A stretch of DNA of 64,000 bases from Nymphaea colorata (lineage: Eukaryota; Streptophyta; Magnoliopsida; Nymphaeales; Nymphaeaceae), in NCBI RefSeq assembly GCF_008831285.2, contig NC_045142.1, positions 2,113,001-2,177,000 on the forward strand. Direction: 5' to 3'. Each line of letters starts with the position of its first letter. The stretch's first letter is position 1. The notes beneath the pieces were generated by a model that saw only the letters and a list, made by a program, of their open reading frames with translations, did no database searches and was not told the origin of the DNA. This document shows, one piece after another, positions 48,697 through 62,700 of this stretch. The translations under genes and the position numbers were made by a program.

Positions 48697-50370
48697 CTAT
48701 TTTTCAACGAATTTCTTCAAATTCTTCAACCAATTCAGGTATTCTCTGCTATCCTTATTTATCATGTACTCGTGCAAGAAATTTGTTGTGCTTCCCTTGA
48801 TCCCTCGGAGCTCCAGATACTTATGGAACGCTTTCTGTAGATTCTCGTCCAAGTCCCTATACCAACCACAAAGATGAAAAATATGTTCAAACAATGTATT
48901 CACAAGAAACACTAAGAAGAACCTGAAAAACAAAAAAGGCTGAAGTCACATACGAAAAATCTGGTCCCTCGTAGGCAAGCTGCTCCTCAGAAGCTTCCTG
49001 TTCCTTAACAGACATGCTATCTATGGTGACTTCATCTGGATATGCAGAACAGCAGAACTCCAAACAGGGTCCATCACCTTTGGCGATGTTAACCACCAAA
49101 GTGAGGGCAGACTGACCAGGTCTTTCGGTATCAGTGCCATCATCGTCGCCACCATCCCTCTCCTCGCCAGTCACAAGATCAGGCATATGAACTTCCACGG
49201 TGATAAGTTCATCATCATATTGTCTTTTTAATGAGATGGTTTGCTCACCAGGATTATCTTGGATTTCAAAAGGAAAATTCTCCGGAACCTCATCTTTCTA
49301 TCAGAAAGAAAAAAGCAGAAGAATTAGAGAAACGCCTAAAACCACCACGAGATCATTTCACCAAGGCACAAACTTCCATCACTTAAGAAAATGATGATAT
49401 CAGATGCAGAGATATATACATTACACGCCATACTGTCAAAAGCCGACTACTGTATTTGTTTTACACCAAAACTCTGAAGCAAAAGGGGATCAGCGGACGC
49501 CAATTAGAGCAAAATTGCCGCACCAGAGCTATTTCCATAAGGAGTTGCAAGCAACTCCTTACTTTACGTCCTACGCAGGGGGATGACAGTGGGGTTTGCT
49601 TCTGGGGAGAATGGTCGAAGCAGTAGAGAGCTCCAGACTGGAGCACTACTGATGATTCAGAACTTCCCTTCTTTCCCTTGCCCATCTGAGCATCACCATT
49701 GTGGTTGGCTTTAAAATTAAATAAGGTTAATCGACTAGCACATCACTATTCGGCCAAATCAATTAGTCATACCTGAGTTTTAATCCCTAGATTCAGGAAG
49801 CCGCATAACGAGCTACTGATGCCAATATAGATTAATGACCATAAGCACGTAAGAGGAATTTGAAGAATCGATGGTCCTTTTTCTATAGCAAGCAACAAAA
49901 ACACGTAACAAATTATCTTTAAGCAAAGTGAAACCAAAATGATGAGGAAACCCATCTCAAAAGACAAGGTTTAGGGGTTCGATTCTGCTTATTAGGGCGA
50001 AAAAACAAACAAATCTTCCACGAATCATCCATCCACACCCACAGACATTTCAGCAACCAAAGAAAGCAATACAGCAGCAATAGAGAAGGAAAATTTCACA
50101 AGATACCAGATCATGATAATCAGACTCCTCGGCACACTTAATCTCCGACTTGATGACTTCAAGTAGACGCGCGTCCTCCCCTTTCGTGGCGGTCGATGAA
50201 AAACACGACCAAGAAGAGGGGACTCTTCTGCAAAATTCTTGAGCCAAACGCCTGGAACTCGAAGGAGCAAGGAGAGCAGAGTGGTAGAAGCTTGTCTGCG
50301 TCCTCAGAACCCTGAGAGCTAAAGGAACTACGGTGGAAGATGCTCGGCGGAGGATGCTGGCGACCGCCAT
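48697..50370 (-). CDS. Mitochondrial p32/MAM33-family (mitochondrial glycoprotein) protein
   Basis: Complete 255-aa protein. Exons: 50370-50107, 49297-48954, 48856-48697. p32 family members are acidic, doughnut-shaped trimers of the mitochondrial matrix linked to oxidative phosphorylation and mitochondrial translation. The N-terminal ~60 residues are rich in Arg, Ser and Leu with almost no acidic residues, a good matrix presequence. The family core follows: FPFEIQDNPGEQTISLKRQY, an acidic loop with EERDGGDDDG, CLEFCCSAYPDEVTI, YEGPDF, then DLDENLQKAFHKYLELRGI and NKDSREYLNWLKNLKKFV at the C-terminus. The last segment is the family's helical end. Length and order match plant homologues. Confidence 0.93.
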
Positions 50371-50710
50371 TGGACGAGGATACGGTTCTCCTGCAACTTT
50401 TTCTCTTCGAGAAAAGAAACGAAGAGACACTAGGGTTTTGAACGTCAGCAAGTCACGCCTAAAACGGAGTAAATAAGGGCTTAAGGCGTCAATTCTACCC
50501 GCCCTTGGGCGTCGAACTTCACGACGGACGAAGACAGATGAAAAGCCCGCTAGGTTTTAAGGCGTCAAACCTGTGCATATTATTAATGCTTGGAACTTGG
50601 AAGGCGTCAGGCCCACGCGACTGCGGACCCATTGTGGCGTCTTAGCCGCAGCCTCTCACACTAAGATTAGGATTTAGGGTTTTAGGCGTCCGGTAATGTT
50701 GTAAAAGTCG
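50371..50710 (-). promoter_or_regulatory. Upstream region of p32 gene with GGCGTC cluster and teloboxes
   Basis: On the + strand GGCGTC occurs six times between 50485 and 50700 (starts 50485, 50508, 50561, 50603, 50636, 50695), all in one orientation and often as aaggcgtca. Two telobox-like words (tagggtttt) lie at about 50430-50440 and 50675-50683. Teloboxes are known in promoters of plant translation and mitochondrial genes. The role of the GGCGTC copies is unknown; they could be protein-binding sites or a decayed minisatellite. Confidence 0.5.
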
Positions 50711-51674
50711 GTTTACCTCAAAATAAATTGGGAAGTTTAATTTTTTTGTGAACTCTTCGATCCATAACGGCTGAGATGGACCTCATAATTACAATTTGTG
50801 AAGGGAACCATGTCAGCCTTCAGTTTCTTAATACCAGGCACTTTTGGATGTATTGTATTTCCTTTGTTTTACTGCACTTGAATTTATTTGTGTATAATCG
50901 AAGAGTTTCATTCTTATTTGACAAATTATCAATCTCACTTAATATTCATATTTTCTAAGAATACGAGTATAAGTCTCAATCAGTACTCTGCATAAGTGTG
51001 AACAATTATTATTATGTGGACAGTTATCATATGAACAAAATTATTTACAACCCCACAAGCACTACGCCAAGCCATATTTACAAGAAAAGCGGTGATCACC
51101 TTTCACCAAAATAAGACATGAATGTTCCTTTTCCTTGGGGAATATGATTTCAGAAGACATATAGTCTGCTCCCGGTATGATCAAAAGCCTCAACAATCTA
51201 GACATATGATCGAGAGAGATTGATCCAAGGTGATTCAATCATTGGCGGTTCTTCAACGTCGCTAAAAGGAAAAGGAAAAACAAGGTTGTAAGCTTCCAGC
51301 ACAAAAGTAAGCCGTAGAAGGGATATTTCAAACTCCATGCAGTACAAATATGCAATAGACCAAGTTAAATCAACCCTGCTCGAACATGTCCTGATGCCAT
51401 ACATGATTCATGGGCGTGGTGGCATGTGATGCAGACCTGCTCCACTGGTTCTAAATTTTTTGCAAGCTAGAAAACCATAAGCCCAGAAACAGTTCTAATT
51501 TCAATCTCAATAAAAATAAAAAAAAAATGGTCGATGGAATGTGGAGTGACAACCCGAAAGCCATCCAAATAGATTCATAATAACAATAATAATCAGTTCA
51601 CCAGCAAACAAGAGGAGTTCATCTCGGAAACCATAAGACGCGGTAAAGAAGCTGCAACGTTTGGGACAATTAAG
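50711..51674. other. Spacer between p32 promoter and AKR 3' end
   Basis: AT-rich. The right part should hold the 3' UTR of the aldo-keto reductase gene. Nothing else recognised. Confidence 0.5.
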
Positions 51675-54600
51675 TCAGATCTCTCCGTCCCATAGCTCCT
51701 CCACGCTTTTGTAAGGGCCAAGCTCGTGAACAATAAATTCACCTCGAATTAGCCGCCGCTGCACATGATAAAACATATTAGTCACCGGAAACAATATGGA
51801 CAAATAACAGCACTTGCACCAAAACTGGGACTATCTGAGACTGCCAAGCGCAACCAAACTTTTCAAGCAGTTAACTCAATGTTTGATTCAAAAGACTGGA
51901 AAATTTCAAGGTTAGTCATGGATAAAGTTATGGGTCATGATGGCTAGTGTTTAATAACAAACAAGACTGAGAAGCTCAGGGGATCTGTTGCAGTCTTCAG
52001 GAGCATGCAGGGGCAGCTTCATACAGAACGAATTATATGGTGAAAGACCATCCTGCAGTATGAACAAATTTGGATGCATTGCAAATTCAGACCAATAACA
52101 TATGGTCAGAATGGATGGCTTACTAGGCAATAAATTCAGATAGAGTTTGACATTAAGGTTGCATTTAATAACCTCGGATCTAAAAAGGTATGTTTTGAGA
52201 GAGCATGTCTCAATAGCATGGATTTTAAATCCATGCAACATGTTAAAATCCATGAATTTAAGATCGGATTAGGGGGAAAGGTGGTGGGAGTTTCCAACCT
52301 TAAATCCATGGATCTGAGACCCACAGTGAAACAAACACAACTTAAGAGTATATAGAACAGCTTTTATACAAGAATGAATGTAGTCAAGATCCAGGAATTG
52401 AAGTTAGATTAGATTGTTATATGTTCCTTAGGCGGACCAACAGTATACACTCATCATAGCTGTTATTCTTTCACTGAATGGTCAGGCTCATTGTGGTGGA
52501 AAAAATATTTTATGCATGAAAATGGTCCGCAAGCATAACACTGCCAAATGTCATGTGGCAATGTCAAAGGGAGTTTTAGGGATGCAAGTAACTTCTAAAG
52601 CTGCAATAGAGCCTTGACAAAGATAAACATTGCCCTATTAAGAAAAGCTAGATGATACAAAGCATTCAACCTTCATCTTCTGTACTAAACTCGACTCATC
52701 ATTGACTGTTAAATTGCAATAGGCAAGAATACAAACCTGTTCTATTTGGGAGAATTTGGAGAACAAGTCATTTGGGATAGACCAATCCAAAATATCAGAA
52801 TTTTCCACAATCCTAGCTGCATTGGTGCTTTTAGGAAGTACGCTTTGCCCATTCTGCAGTCCCCATCGTAAAGCAACTTGTCCTGGTGTTTTGCCCAGTT
52901 TCTCTGAGACCATATTCAGGATTGGGTGCTTTAAGACATTATTGTCCTTAAGCCATGTCGATCCTGGTGAACCTAGTGGAGAATAAGCCTGCACAAACAA
53001 ATCATAATATTCAAAACTTAATTCTCTGGTAATAAAACAAAGGCATTACGTTATGAACAAAAATAACATGTAAGGGTTTCCCAACTCACAGATAAGTGAA
53101 TGCCTTTTTCTTGACAAAAGGCTCGAAGTTTTGTTTGTTGCCATCCAGGATGGCATTCTACTTGGTTTACAGCTGGTGGGATCCTTGCATATGATAGCAA
53201 TTCCCCCAGTTTCTTTGAAGAAAAATTGCTCACACCAATTGCACGTGCCTTGCCAGAATCATATAATTTCTCCATGGCCTTCCATGTACTAGGAATATGA
53301 GAAGCAGAGAAGTTTTTAGGATCCGAAGCGCCAGCAGTCCTTTTGGTCCATAGTGGCCAATGGATCTTCCAGGATGCATAGTGAAAGTTAGATTTAGTAT
53401 ACAATAATAGCACATTTTGTACTAAAGGTGACTTCTGGCACACATTTCTGGTTGTGAAAATTTGATTGACTAGAAACAGAAAAGATATATAATGATCAAT
53501 AAGGTGCAATTAACAAAGCAAGAGAACGGACATATAAGACTCCATACTCAATGGAAAAATTGTCTAGATATTTGGTGTTTGTACACGTAGGGTTGTATGA
53601 AAAATCAGCGCAGACACATCCTAGTCTCAATCAAGCAACATGGACAGGTAAATGTGTAATCACTAAATTGAAACAAGAGATCTACTACATGAGCCCACCA
53701 TGCATACAGCCCTAGATCTGTATACATGCAAAAAAGAAATGCCAACTGAGGAAATCCTATTTTCAATATAAATCGCATCTTCAAAACTATGTGACATGGG
53801 TGCAAATGCAGACACTGGTGCAAAGTGCTTTCAATAAACTTATGCTTAAGGACATGGATATATACATACAAACACACTTATGCACGTGTGTGTGTGTGTG
53901 TGTGTACATATATGTGTATAATTATATATATAGAGAGAGATAGAGAGAGGGAGAGAGAGGGCAACCATAAGATTTTAACCAAAAGCAGACATATATTCAT
54001 TATTTATATATTCAAAAAAAAATTATTAACAAATTTTCCGTGTCAAAGCCATGTCGCACACACCCACACCCTGCACCCATATCCAGCCATGTTTGCTGAT
54101 GGTGAGACAATGTGCATAGTTTGAAATACATAAGTCGACCAGCTATCAATAGTTCGCTTCAATCGAAGGCACAAACTAACAAAACAAAACATTTCTCTCC
54201 ATCAAAAGTGCACGAGGTAGTAGAAAATACAATGTTTGCAATGCCTGTGACCCGCAAACGGAACTAAAAGATTCGGTTCAAAAGGACAATTCTGCATGTA
54301 TAGGGCAAAAGGACCTAATGATGGAGTATCACGTTGTCGGTTCCATGGACTCATGACAGCCCCAGTGCATAGACCAGCCAGCGACTGTCCAGCTGCAAGA
54401 AGAAAAGAAACCAACCAAAGACCACATCACTTTCCAAGGGAAAGGGTTGGGCTCGTAAAAGAGAGACTGCAGGACATTTCCCATGGAGACGTACTATGTC
54501 AAAGTAACACCCTTTGGTGATCAACTGATCATGTAATCAAATACTAACTAAGGCAAATATTTTATCGTAAACCAGAAAAAGCAAGGCAACTGAAGAACTG

Positions 54601-57600
54601 ATTTTTCCCTTCTAGTGCTTGTCACTTGTTAGGTTTCCCATTCTTTAACAGCCCTGTGACCTTATAGAAGCACATCCAAGTGACTCTGGGCAATTGAGCA
54701 GGTAGAATTGAATTCCCTTAAGTTAATTACTTCAGCAAGATGGCATGTAACATGCCAGCATACCGACCATCTGAAAATACCTCTAATACGATGCATAAAC
54801 AGTTGGCAAACTGGGCAGTTGACTCATAGGTCGTCTGAGTCAACCCAATTGCCCTAATAACTTATGGGCTAGCTTTCATGATTCTGTAGCATGAGTCTAA
54901 AATTTTATATCTCAACCTATCAAGCATCAGGATATCCAAATCCATGCCACAAATTTGTCAACTTCAAAAACAATTGTTCAAGCCTTCAAGGTAGAGCATT
55001 CCTGTGGTAATCATATTAGACTGAATCAAGAAGCAAACAGAAATGAAGAAAAAGGAACAAGACCGTACTAGGTAAAGGTCAACGTAATCCAGCTGCAAAT
55101 CTTGTAATGTTTTATCCAGTGCAGCAGGTACATCCTCAGGTGCATGATCGCTATTCCTGTAGAGCGATCCATGTTAAGACTTAAGAGAGGGGATGTTTCC
55201 ACGGATGATAAGAGAAGCCACTCCAAACAGAAAATCACAAAAGAGCAAACCAAAGTTTGGACGTAATCCACAAATCTTCACGCTTTACAGCACCTTTCTC
55301 AATCAGCTTCCTTAAGGCAACCCCAATCTGCACCAAGTCAGATTGTTTCTTTAGTTACATCAAAAATAAAAATGTTCACCGAAATTTCAGATTCATGAAA
55401 TCATTTGTCAATTTTCGACCAAAAAAAAAGCACCTAACAAAAAATATCACGTGATAATATCACCAAAAAATTTCCCCAATATTTTGAAAATATCACCAAT
55501 TCCAATTGCTCACAAGAATATAAAAATTATTTTCGCGTTGTTTTTTAGATCGTGTTTAGTATACACTAAAGTTTTTTGTTTCATATAATATTTTAGTAAC
55601 TATTTTGAATTTTATCAACGCTTTTTGCAAGAAAAATAGTAAAAACTCGTAATTTGATCTTCTTCTCTGTTTATTTTTACAATTTGTGAATTCCCAGAAA
55701 CTTTCTGGAGAACAACAAAATTTTGTAATTATTACACGATAGTTATATTTCTGACTATGGGAAAAACAATAATAAATTTCGATTAATTTCGTGTCATGTA
55801 TCGCAGATGTTTAATATATGTTGAAAATCTTGCAATTGCAATGTAAATAAACAAAAAAAAGGATGTACATTGTAATATTTTCATAATATCGAAAAGTTTT
55901 TAAAATATCACATCATATCGCTACATCCTTGCAATATGAATTATGATTACTATGACATTTACAGTTTACGATTATTTACGACGTTGTCAGTTTTGAACAT
56001 CATAATTATATGTTTCCCTAGTCTAAAGGAATCGAAAAATAAAAAATAACATTGTTGACTGGTCCGTTTCCGCAATTTAATATTCAACTACAAACATCGA
56101 AGATTATTTTTAACATTCGCTAAATAAGAGGAAAGCTATCTGAAATTGGAATAACTGCATTTGTTTAATTAGAATATCCCCTAGACATGTCTCATGCTGA
56201 TTAACCACATTAAATTCTAGAAGGTGCAAAACTCCTTTCTGATAATTTGTTTGGCCGTAGGAAGAGTAAGAAAAGTAGTTATGCTGGGGAAAGAGACGCA
56301 AGAGAGGTATGGGTAATTCGAAGCGTCCAACCAGTGGCCAGCACCTCTTTCTCGTTGTTGTAGATTCGGGCACAATCAATATGTCTATATCCACCCTGAA
56401 ACAAGGCCACAAGTAGTTGTCAGTCGCAAAACACCCCATGGTCCTAATTGCCAACTGTTCTACACTGGAAGAAACAAGCACATAAACAGAAAATAAAATC
56501 AGCACGTACCGATAGATATGCCATGATAGCTTGCTACTTAATTTTATATTTTTAACACGGCTTAATACAGTAATATCTCAAGAAGAGAAAGGGATTTCAG
56601 TATCTGCTCTAAAAACCACAAGCATATAGATTACAGGAACTTCAACATTCTTATACGTTCCAATATTTCATAAACATCAGAAGTTGAATGCTAAGAGCAA
56701 TAGTCAACACAATGATAGTTTAATACTTTTTTTTTCTACAAAAAGGAAATATCATGGTTTCACTGTTCTACCTTCTCTACAATATGTTCAATTTTCTCAG
56801 GATAACTTCATGAGGGCAGTTTCATTTATTACTTGTTGCGCCTTTTGTTCCCTTGTTTACATTTTTTGGCAGGATATTTCTGATAAAAGGGAGATAATGG
56901 AACTTTTAACTTGTTTGAAAATTCAGGATTCATAAAGACGTTCTTGCTGTGACATTTATTTTCATCATAAAGCATCAGACTACAGACAGCTAAGCGTGAA
57001 AAAAACAATTAGTCCAGAAACAAACCCTTGAAATTTTTTCAAGTCATTTAATCGTCTATTTAAAGGTTGCACCTACATGGCCGGCCCAGTTCTCAAGGTA
57101 AGGCAGAGTTTTACACCTTAGACTTGAGTATTCAGTAGAGTTGTTGATCCATGTGGCATCATATAAGTTCTTTCTGAAGGAAAAAAGATGGGTTCTCAGC
57201 TGCTACCGATGTACATTGTCTTTCCTTCACATAGATTATAGATATGCCAAAAGAAATGGCACTTATTCGCAACCCAGGAAAAGTGGTGATAATTTTGGTG
57301 CAAATCATCAGCTTGGTGACTTAATGCAAACAACGAGAAGTACCATGATTTTATTTTATTTTCTTTTTTCCTTTCCAACTTATAACTCGTCAATCAACTA
57401 GCATTTTGTTGATGAATGATTCTGACGTATAAAGTGGAAAGCTAACTTGAACAGGGACATCAAGTGATGAATCATATTCCTGAAACGCATGAAAGATTAG
57501 GGGAAAAATAAAAGAACTTACCTTGACAGCAACTTCCACAGCGTTGCCGACGAGTCCAGGCTCGGATTGCCACGTTCCGAGGCCGATCGACGGCATTTTC

Positions 57601-57653
57601 GCTCCAGTATTCAATTCAACGAAGAGAGGACCATCGCTGTTCCCTTCCGCCAT
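51675..57653 (-). CDS. NADPH-dependent aldo-keto reductase, AKR4C type
   Basis: Complete 319-aa enzyme. Exons: 57653-57522, 56395-56345, 55327-55251, 55156-55069, 53365-53090, 52988-52737, 51758-51675. Plant AKR4C enzymes reduce reactive aldehydes and sugars with NADPH, mainly in stress detoxification; the substrate here cannot be read from sequence. The (beta/alpha)8-barrel signatures are intact: [18 protein letters not shown] (catalytic Asp51 and Tyr56), Lys85 in ITSKLW, His118 in [25 protein letters not shown], and the NADP-binding [10 protein letters not shown] (259-268). The C-terminal [14 protein letters not shown] is the plant AKR4C ending. The ATG at 57653 follows a TAG in frame three bases upstream, which fixes the start. 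The neighbour to the right is a tandem paralogue with matching exon borders. Confidence 0.94.
52153..52345. mobile_element. Possible small inverted-repeat element in AKR intron 6
   Basis: The left end ttaaggttgcatttaata and the right end, reverse complemented, ttaagttgtgtttgtttc resemble each other, with TTAA at both outer edges. The core contains a near-perfect palindrome, gcatggattttaaatccatg, at about 52216-52235. No coding frame. The match is imperfect, so this is tentative. Confidence 0.3.
53885..53965. repeat. (GT)n(AT)n(GA)n compound microsatellite in AKR intron 4
   Basis: GT dinucleotides, a short AT section, then GAGA-type runs. Simple-sequence DNA. Confidence 0.9.
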
Positions 57654-59724
57654 CTAAGAAACCTAAAACGCGCCAAATATCCAGCAAAAGCCCTCAATTA
57701 TCCGCGCAAAGAAAAAAACAGAAACTAGGCATACAGAAGCGCATAATCCAGCAGTGTAGTAGTCGATCATCATTTTTCACGTCAAGCGGAAATGATTCAT
57801 CCGATAATTTTTTCTTCCTCTCAAGAAGAACGGGATCGAAATAAGATTCGATAAATTTGTCCATACCGGAACAGGACGAGTGTTTCTTTGATCGAAATAA
57901 GTCGCCAAAATGAAGGGAGAAGACGAAGAGAAGAGAGGAGTGGCAGAAAGCAAATGAGTGCCGACAGTGGGCGCCTCCGAAATCCAAACCTCTCGATTCT
58001 GCTCTCCTCTCCACCTTCTTCCGTCAGCAGCGCCGAAGCTTCTAGAATTTAGTTTCACGTTTTCCTATTTCTTACCTCCATCATTGTCGCGTTTCGCGCG
58101 TAAGACATTGCTTTCTCCTTATTTTCTGTTTTCTTTTTTCGCGCGCGAAGTTCCAGGCAATTGGCTAAGCTTACTGGGAATTTACGTTTTACATCCTATG
58201 ATTTTAATACAATTTCATAAAACGACTCCGAGTTTTTGGCTTTCACCGTATGGTTCAAACGACGCGACTCTGGCTGGCCCACTTTCTGGGTTTGCGAAGT
58301 ATAATTGGGGTGCATGTCTTAACTATAGCCATCTTTTATATCATACCCTCCTTTAATTCTTTTGGGCGGCATTTGGCTTTGAATTTTGAGTTTAAAATTA
58401 AAATTTTACAAACAAAATTTAGCCCCGAATTTTAATGTGAATGAAAATTCTAATTCTAGTTTTATTTGATAAAACATAATCAAACATGAATTAAAATTCT
58501 ATAATTGATGAATTAAAACCATTATAACGTGTTTTAACGAAAGATTATTTTTTCTTTCTAAATTTTGAAATCAGAATTCCACCTCTTAAGATAGAATAAC
58601 AATTTTAAAATTTAAAATTTTGATTTAATAACGAGCCTAATTCTGAAACCAATTTTTTTTTCATAACGCAATTCACATTTTATAAAAAAAATAAGAATTT
58701 TTATTATAGAATTCCACAATTGTAGCCTCATCAAATTTCCTTTTAAAGAAACTTTTGATTCGCTTGGAATCAATGAAACTATAAAATGATAATTCTCATG
58801 TTTTAAATTAGAGAATTGTGTTATTAGACAAACAATATTGATTCCATAATTATAGGCATGTTTTAGAACCAAAACTATGTAATTATCTCATCAAAGAGGA
58901 TGAAATTGTGATTCTAGAATTCTGGATTTTTTTTATCCTTTTGTTTTAGGCACAAGACATGAAGGCTTTAATTCTTTAATTCTAAAATTTTAATTTAACT
59001 TTTTAACGAACAAGTTATTTTAAATTATATAATCAAATTTCCATACTATTAAGCACAAAGAAAACTATAACTGAAATTTTCATTCCAATTTCAATTTCAG
59101 TTAGAAATTTTGATTTCAAAAGAAAAATTTTATGACATCAAAAGTTCAATGCACTTTTTGGTAAACCTTTCACAAAAAAGTTCTAATTCTAAAAAAAATT
59201 AGTGGTTGCCTATGAATTAAGGGCATTTGATATATGAAGGCCGGATTTCTTTTCAAACCTATTGTTCCGTGTGCAAGAACCATCGATACTTAATGAAGAT
59301 GAATTTCATTAATCCATTTACAGGAAACATCCGCATAGTTATTCATGTATACCCAAAACAACAAAGGATGGCATAATATATAAAGGTCCTCACAACCGGC
59401 AAAGACATCTATCTAACCAAAGGCCAAGGACGTTATGGACATCATTTTTCCTTTATTTAGGTACTTTAGGGTAATATGTAGAATGAGGAGACTTTTTTTG
59501 ATCGCCCACTATAAGCCGGTTGACTGCATGATCAGTGATCGGTTCTTGGACCTTCACAGAATTAAATTTCACAGGAAATGTCATCAGGAGCTTTATTCAT
59601 TCAAACGACGGCATAACACTCCAACAACCATTTAATACAAGTTCAGTTTATCAAGATGTATGGAAATTTTATTACAAAGACAGGAAAATTCAATAAATTT
59701 TGCAGCAAATTTTTCACTACCTCC
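57654..59724. other. Intergenic region between the two tandem AKR genes
   Basis: The left 0.5 kb is GC-richer and should hold the promoter and leader of the first reductase. From about 58360 to 59200 the sequence is very AT-rich with many tttaaaatt-type self-complementary words, likely decayed repeat DNA. The right end should hold the 3' UTR of the second reductase. Confidence 0.5.
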
Positions 59725-62700
59725 TCATACCTCACCATCCCACAGTTCCTCCAGACTTTTGTAGGGACCGTTTTCATGGACAAGGAATTCAGCTCGCAAC
59801 TGCCGCCTCTGCCCATGATTAAAAACAGAACAATTAGTAAATTCGACATTATGAATAATGAAGAACTAGTTGATGCCAACAAGAGCTCGGTCCACCCATG
59901 AAGGATTGAAGAGTGCTGAACCTATGAATTTGTGCACTATTTGGGTGGTTGGAGACAACCACAATTTCAAGCAAACTACCTTTAATATAGTGTTCGATCG
60001 GAAAAACGTATTGTTCTTCTTGGAAACAGATGTCCCAAGAACGCTATGTTCTTGTTCAACTGAACATAGTTTGATCACGTCCGGCGGCTTGACTAGGACT
60101 TAAGAATAACATCCATAATACAACACTGTATTTTCTAGGAGACTAGGACCAGAACACGGTCTAAGAACATGTATTTGAAGAACACAATGTCCTTTTAGCA
60201 AATGCCCTCTAAGCTTCAACACTGTTGACCATGGAAAAAGCATATATAAATTAGTTACCAAGCAGGGTTTTGGGTTGTTGGTCATGAATACCACTATACC
60301 AAATACCAGGTACTTAATCACGCAAGTCAAACAAAGAAATTGGTAGGATCTTCTCCAGAATGTTACAATACCAGTAACAATATAAAATTTCTGATGGACA
60401 TGCATTGATAAATCAGACATTAATATATGCTCATGATGGCAGTTCTGATGCACGTTAACCGGTCTATGGTTGGCAGGGCAGATAATATTCCACCAAACAC
60501 GCAATCAGATATAATACAATGATGAACATACAAAAAAAAAAAATTGTGTTTTATACACTATCATAGACAAAAAAAAAAAATCAGCAGAAGCAATGATCAG
60601 CAGCGAGAATATAACTACATGGGCATTCTACATCATAACAGACAGATGAAAAGCAAGTGGTACGATTGCTTCTAGCTTCTAAAATTATCTTGTCAAATAT
60701 AGAACATAGAAAAAACTAAGAAAATTTGATGTAAAGTGCTTCTTTTTTCCCAAGTTCCATTGAAAGTTTGAAACTCAGCCAGCTATGGGCCCCAAATCAT
60801 ATAAGAAAGCTAACCTGTTCGATTTCGGAGAACTTGCAGAACAAGTCATCTGGAATAGACCAACCGAAAATGTCCAAATTTTCCTTAATCCTAGCTTCTT
60901 TAGTGCTTTTAGGAAGGACGCTTTGTCCGTTCTGTATTCCCCACCTTAAGGCCACTTGTCCAGGAGACTTGCCCAATTTCTCTGCAACCATAGTGAGGAT
61001 CGGGTGCTTCAAGATGTTACTGTTCATCCATGTTGTCCCCGGTGATCCCAATGGAGAATAGGCCTACATAAACAAACAATAATACTTAAAAATGAGTGCC
61101 AGTGCACATGACAATAAGGAAGCAGGCCAAACGAGCTATTGTAGATATTTTCCAACTTACAGAGAAGTGAACACCGTTTGCCTGGCAGACTGCTCGAAGT
61201 TTCGCTTGTTGCCATCCAGGATGGCATTCAACTTGGTCGACAGCGGGGTGGATCCTCGCATATGACAGTAAATCTTCAAGTTTCTTTGAAGAAAAATTGC
61301 TCACACCAATAGCACGTGCCTTGCCAGAATCATACAAAGCCTCCATAGCCTTCCAGGTGCTAGGAATATGAGAGGCAGAGAGGCTTCCAGGATCAGCGCC
61401 AGCAGTTTTCTTCCACAGTGGCCAATGGATCTTCCAGGGTGAAGAAAAAGCAACTTATTCCAGCATATGACCGTGACAAATTTTTGCACTAAGCAGAATG
61501 TTTATATGCTATTGTTGATTTTTTGTGACGATTTTGAAATTTTGGGGTGAAAATTGTACGTGAAGGATATAAAAAGCTTGTATTAGTTGAAACCAAATAC
61601 AAGAAGAAAACAATGCATTCACTGGCTCACTAGATGGATCATTGGCTAATTTAGTGGTGCACTTTCTTACCATCGTAGAAGGGCTAAACGAAGAAACATT
61701 CTAGTCTCACACGACAGACGTCGACTGGCAAATACGTGATCACCAAATGTGACCGAGAGATGCCAATCCCGTGAGAGCTGTGTCTACAATTCTTGTTATA
61801 CATGCATATCGTCAAGCGTCCACTTCTTATGCAAAAAGGAATTAGAACGTAATATCACTATTCACTATCCCTTCCATCAACAAGGTTGATATTTTTATTT
61901 AAAGTCAACTGGCAAAAGCTGAAGCCAAGTCCTCATTTGTCAGTTGATAGTAAATTGAGGCCCATATTGGAGAAATCGGAAGTGCGAGAACTTACAAAAT
62001 TGAAACTATGAGCAAGGTCTCCTAAATGATAGTTTTGTAAATGATTGTAATTTCTGGCTTCTTAAGGGTTACAGAGTCAACCTGTTGACTCCTACCCAAG
62101 CAACGGCCTACTCTAGGCCAGATCATATATGCGAACTACGTAACGTATTGCACCTTGATGCAGAGGAAGACCAGTAGCAGACCTTTGCAAGTTGAAAAGG
62201 ATGAAATAAAGGGAACAGAAAGTGTACAAGATAAAGGTCGACGTAGTCTAGCTGCAAGTCCTTCAGCGTCTTTTCCAGAGCCACCGGTACGTCCTCGGGT
62301 GCATGATCTGTATTCCTGTAGGGCCAGCCACGTCAAGAATCTGACAGATAAAATGCTCAAGCAGATGACAAAAGAAGCAATTCCAAATGGAAAACAATAA
62401 TAAAACCAACCAAAGTTTTGAGGTAATCCACAAATCTTCACGCTTTACTACTCCTTCATCAAACAGCTTCTTCAGGGCAACCCCGATCTGCACCCAATTA
62501 CAGGGCTATTTTATTTGTATCAAGAACTAAATTTTGTCAATAAAAGCTCAAGCCTATGAAGTGATATGTCAGTTCTTGTTCAAATGATATATCAGTTTAT
62601 TAATCTAAAGTGATTTCAGATGTGTCCCTTACATGTTGAAAGTACTGCAACCCAAACACAAAAAGAGAATACTCAAGATGATAAAGGTCGATGAGTATGA

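Noticed and set aside
49960-50000. B-box-like word (ggttcgattc) in p32 intron 1, possible tRNA or SINE
   Set aside because: No matching A-box, no stems and no target duplication.
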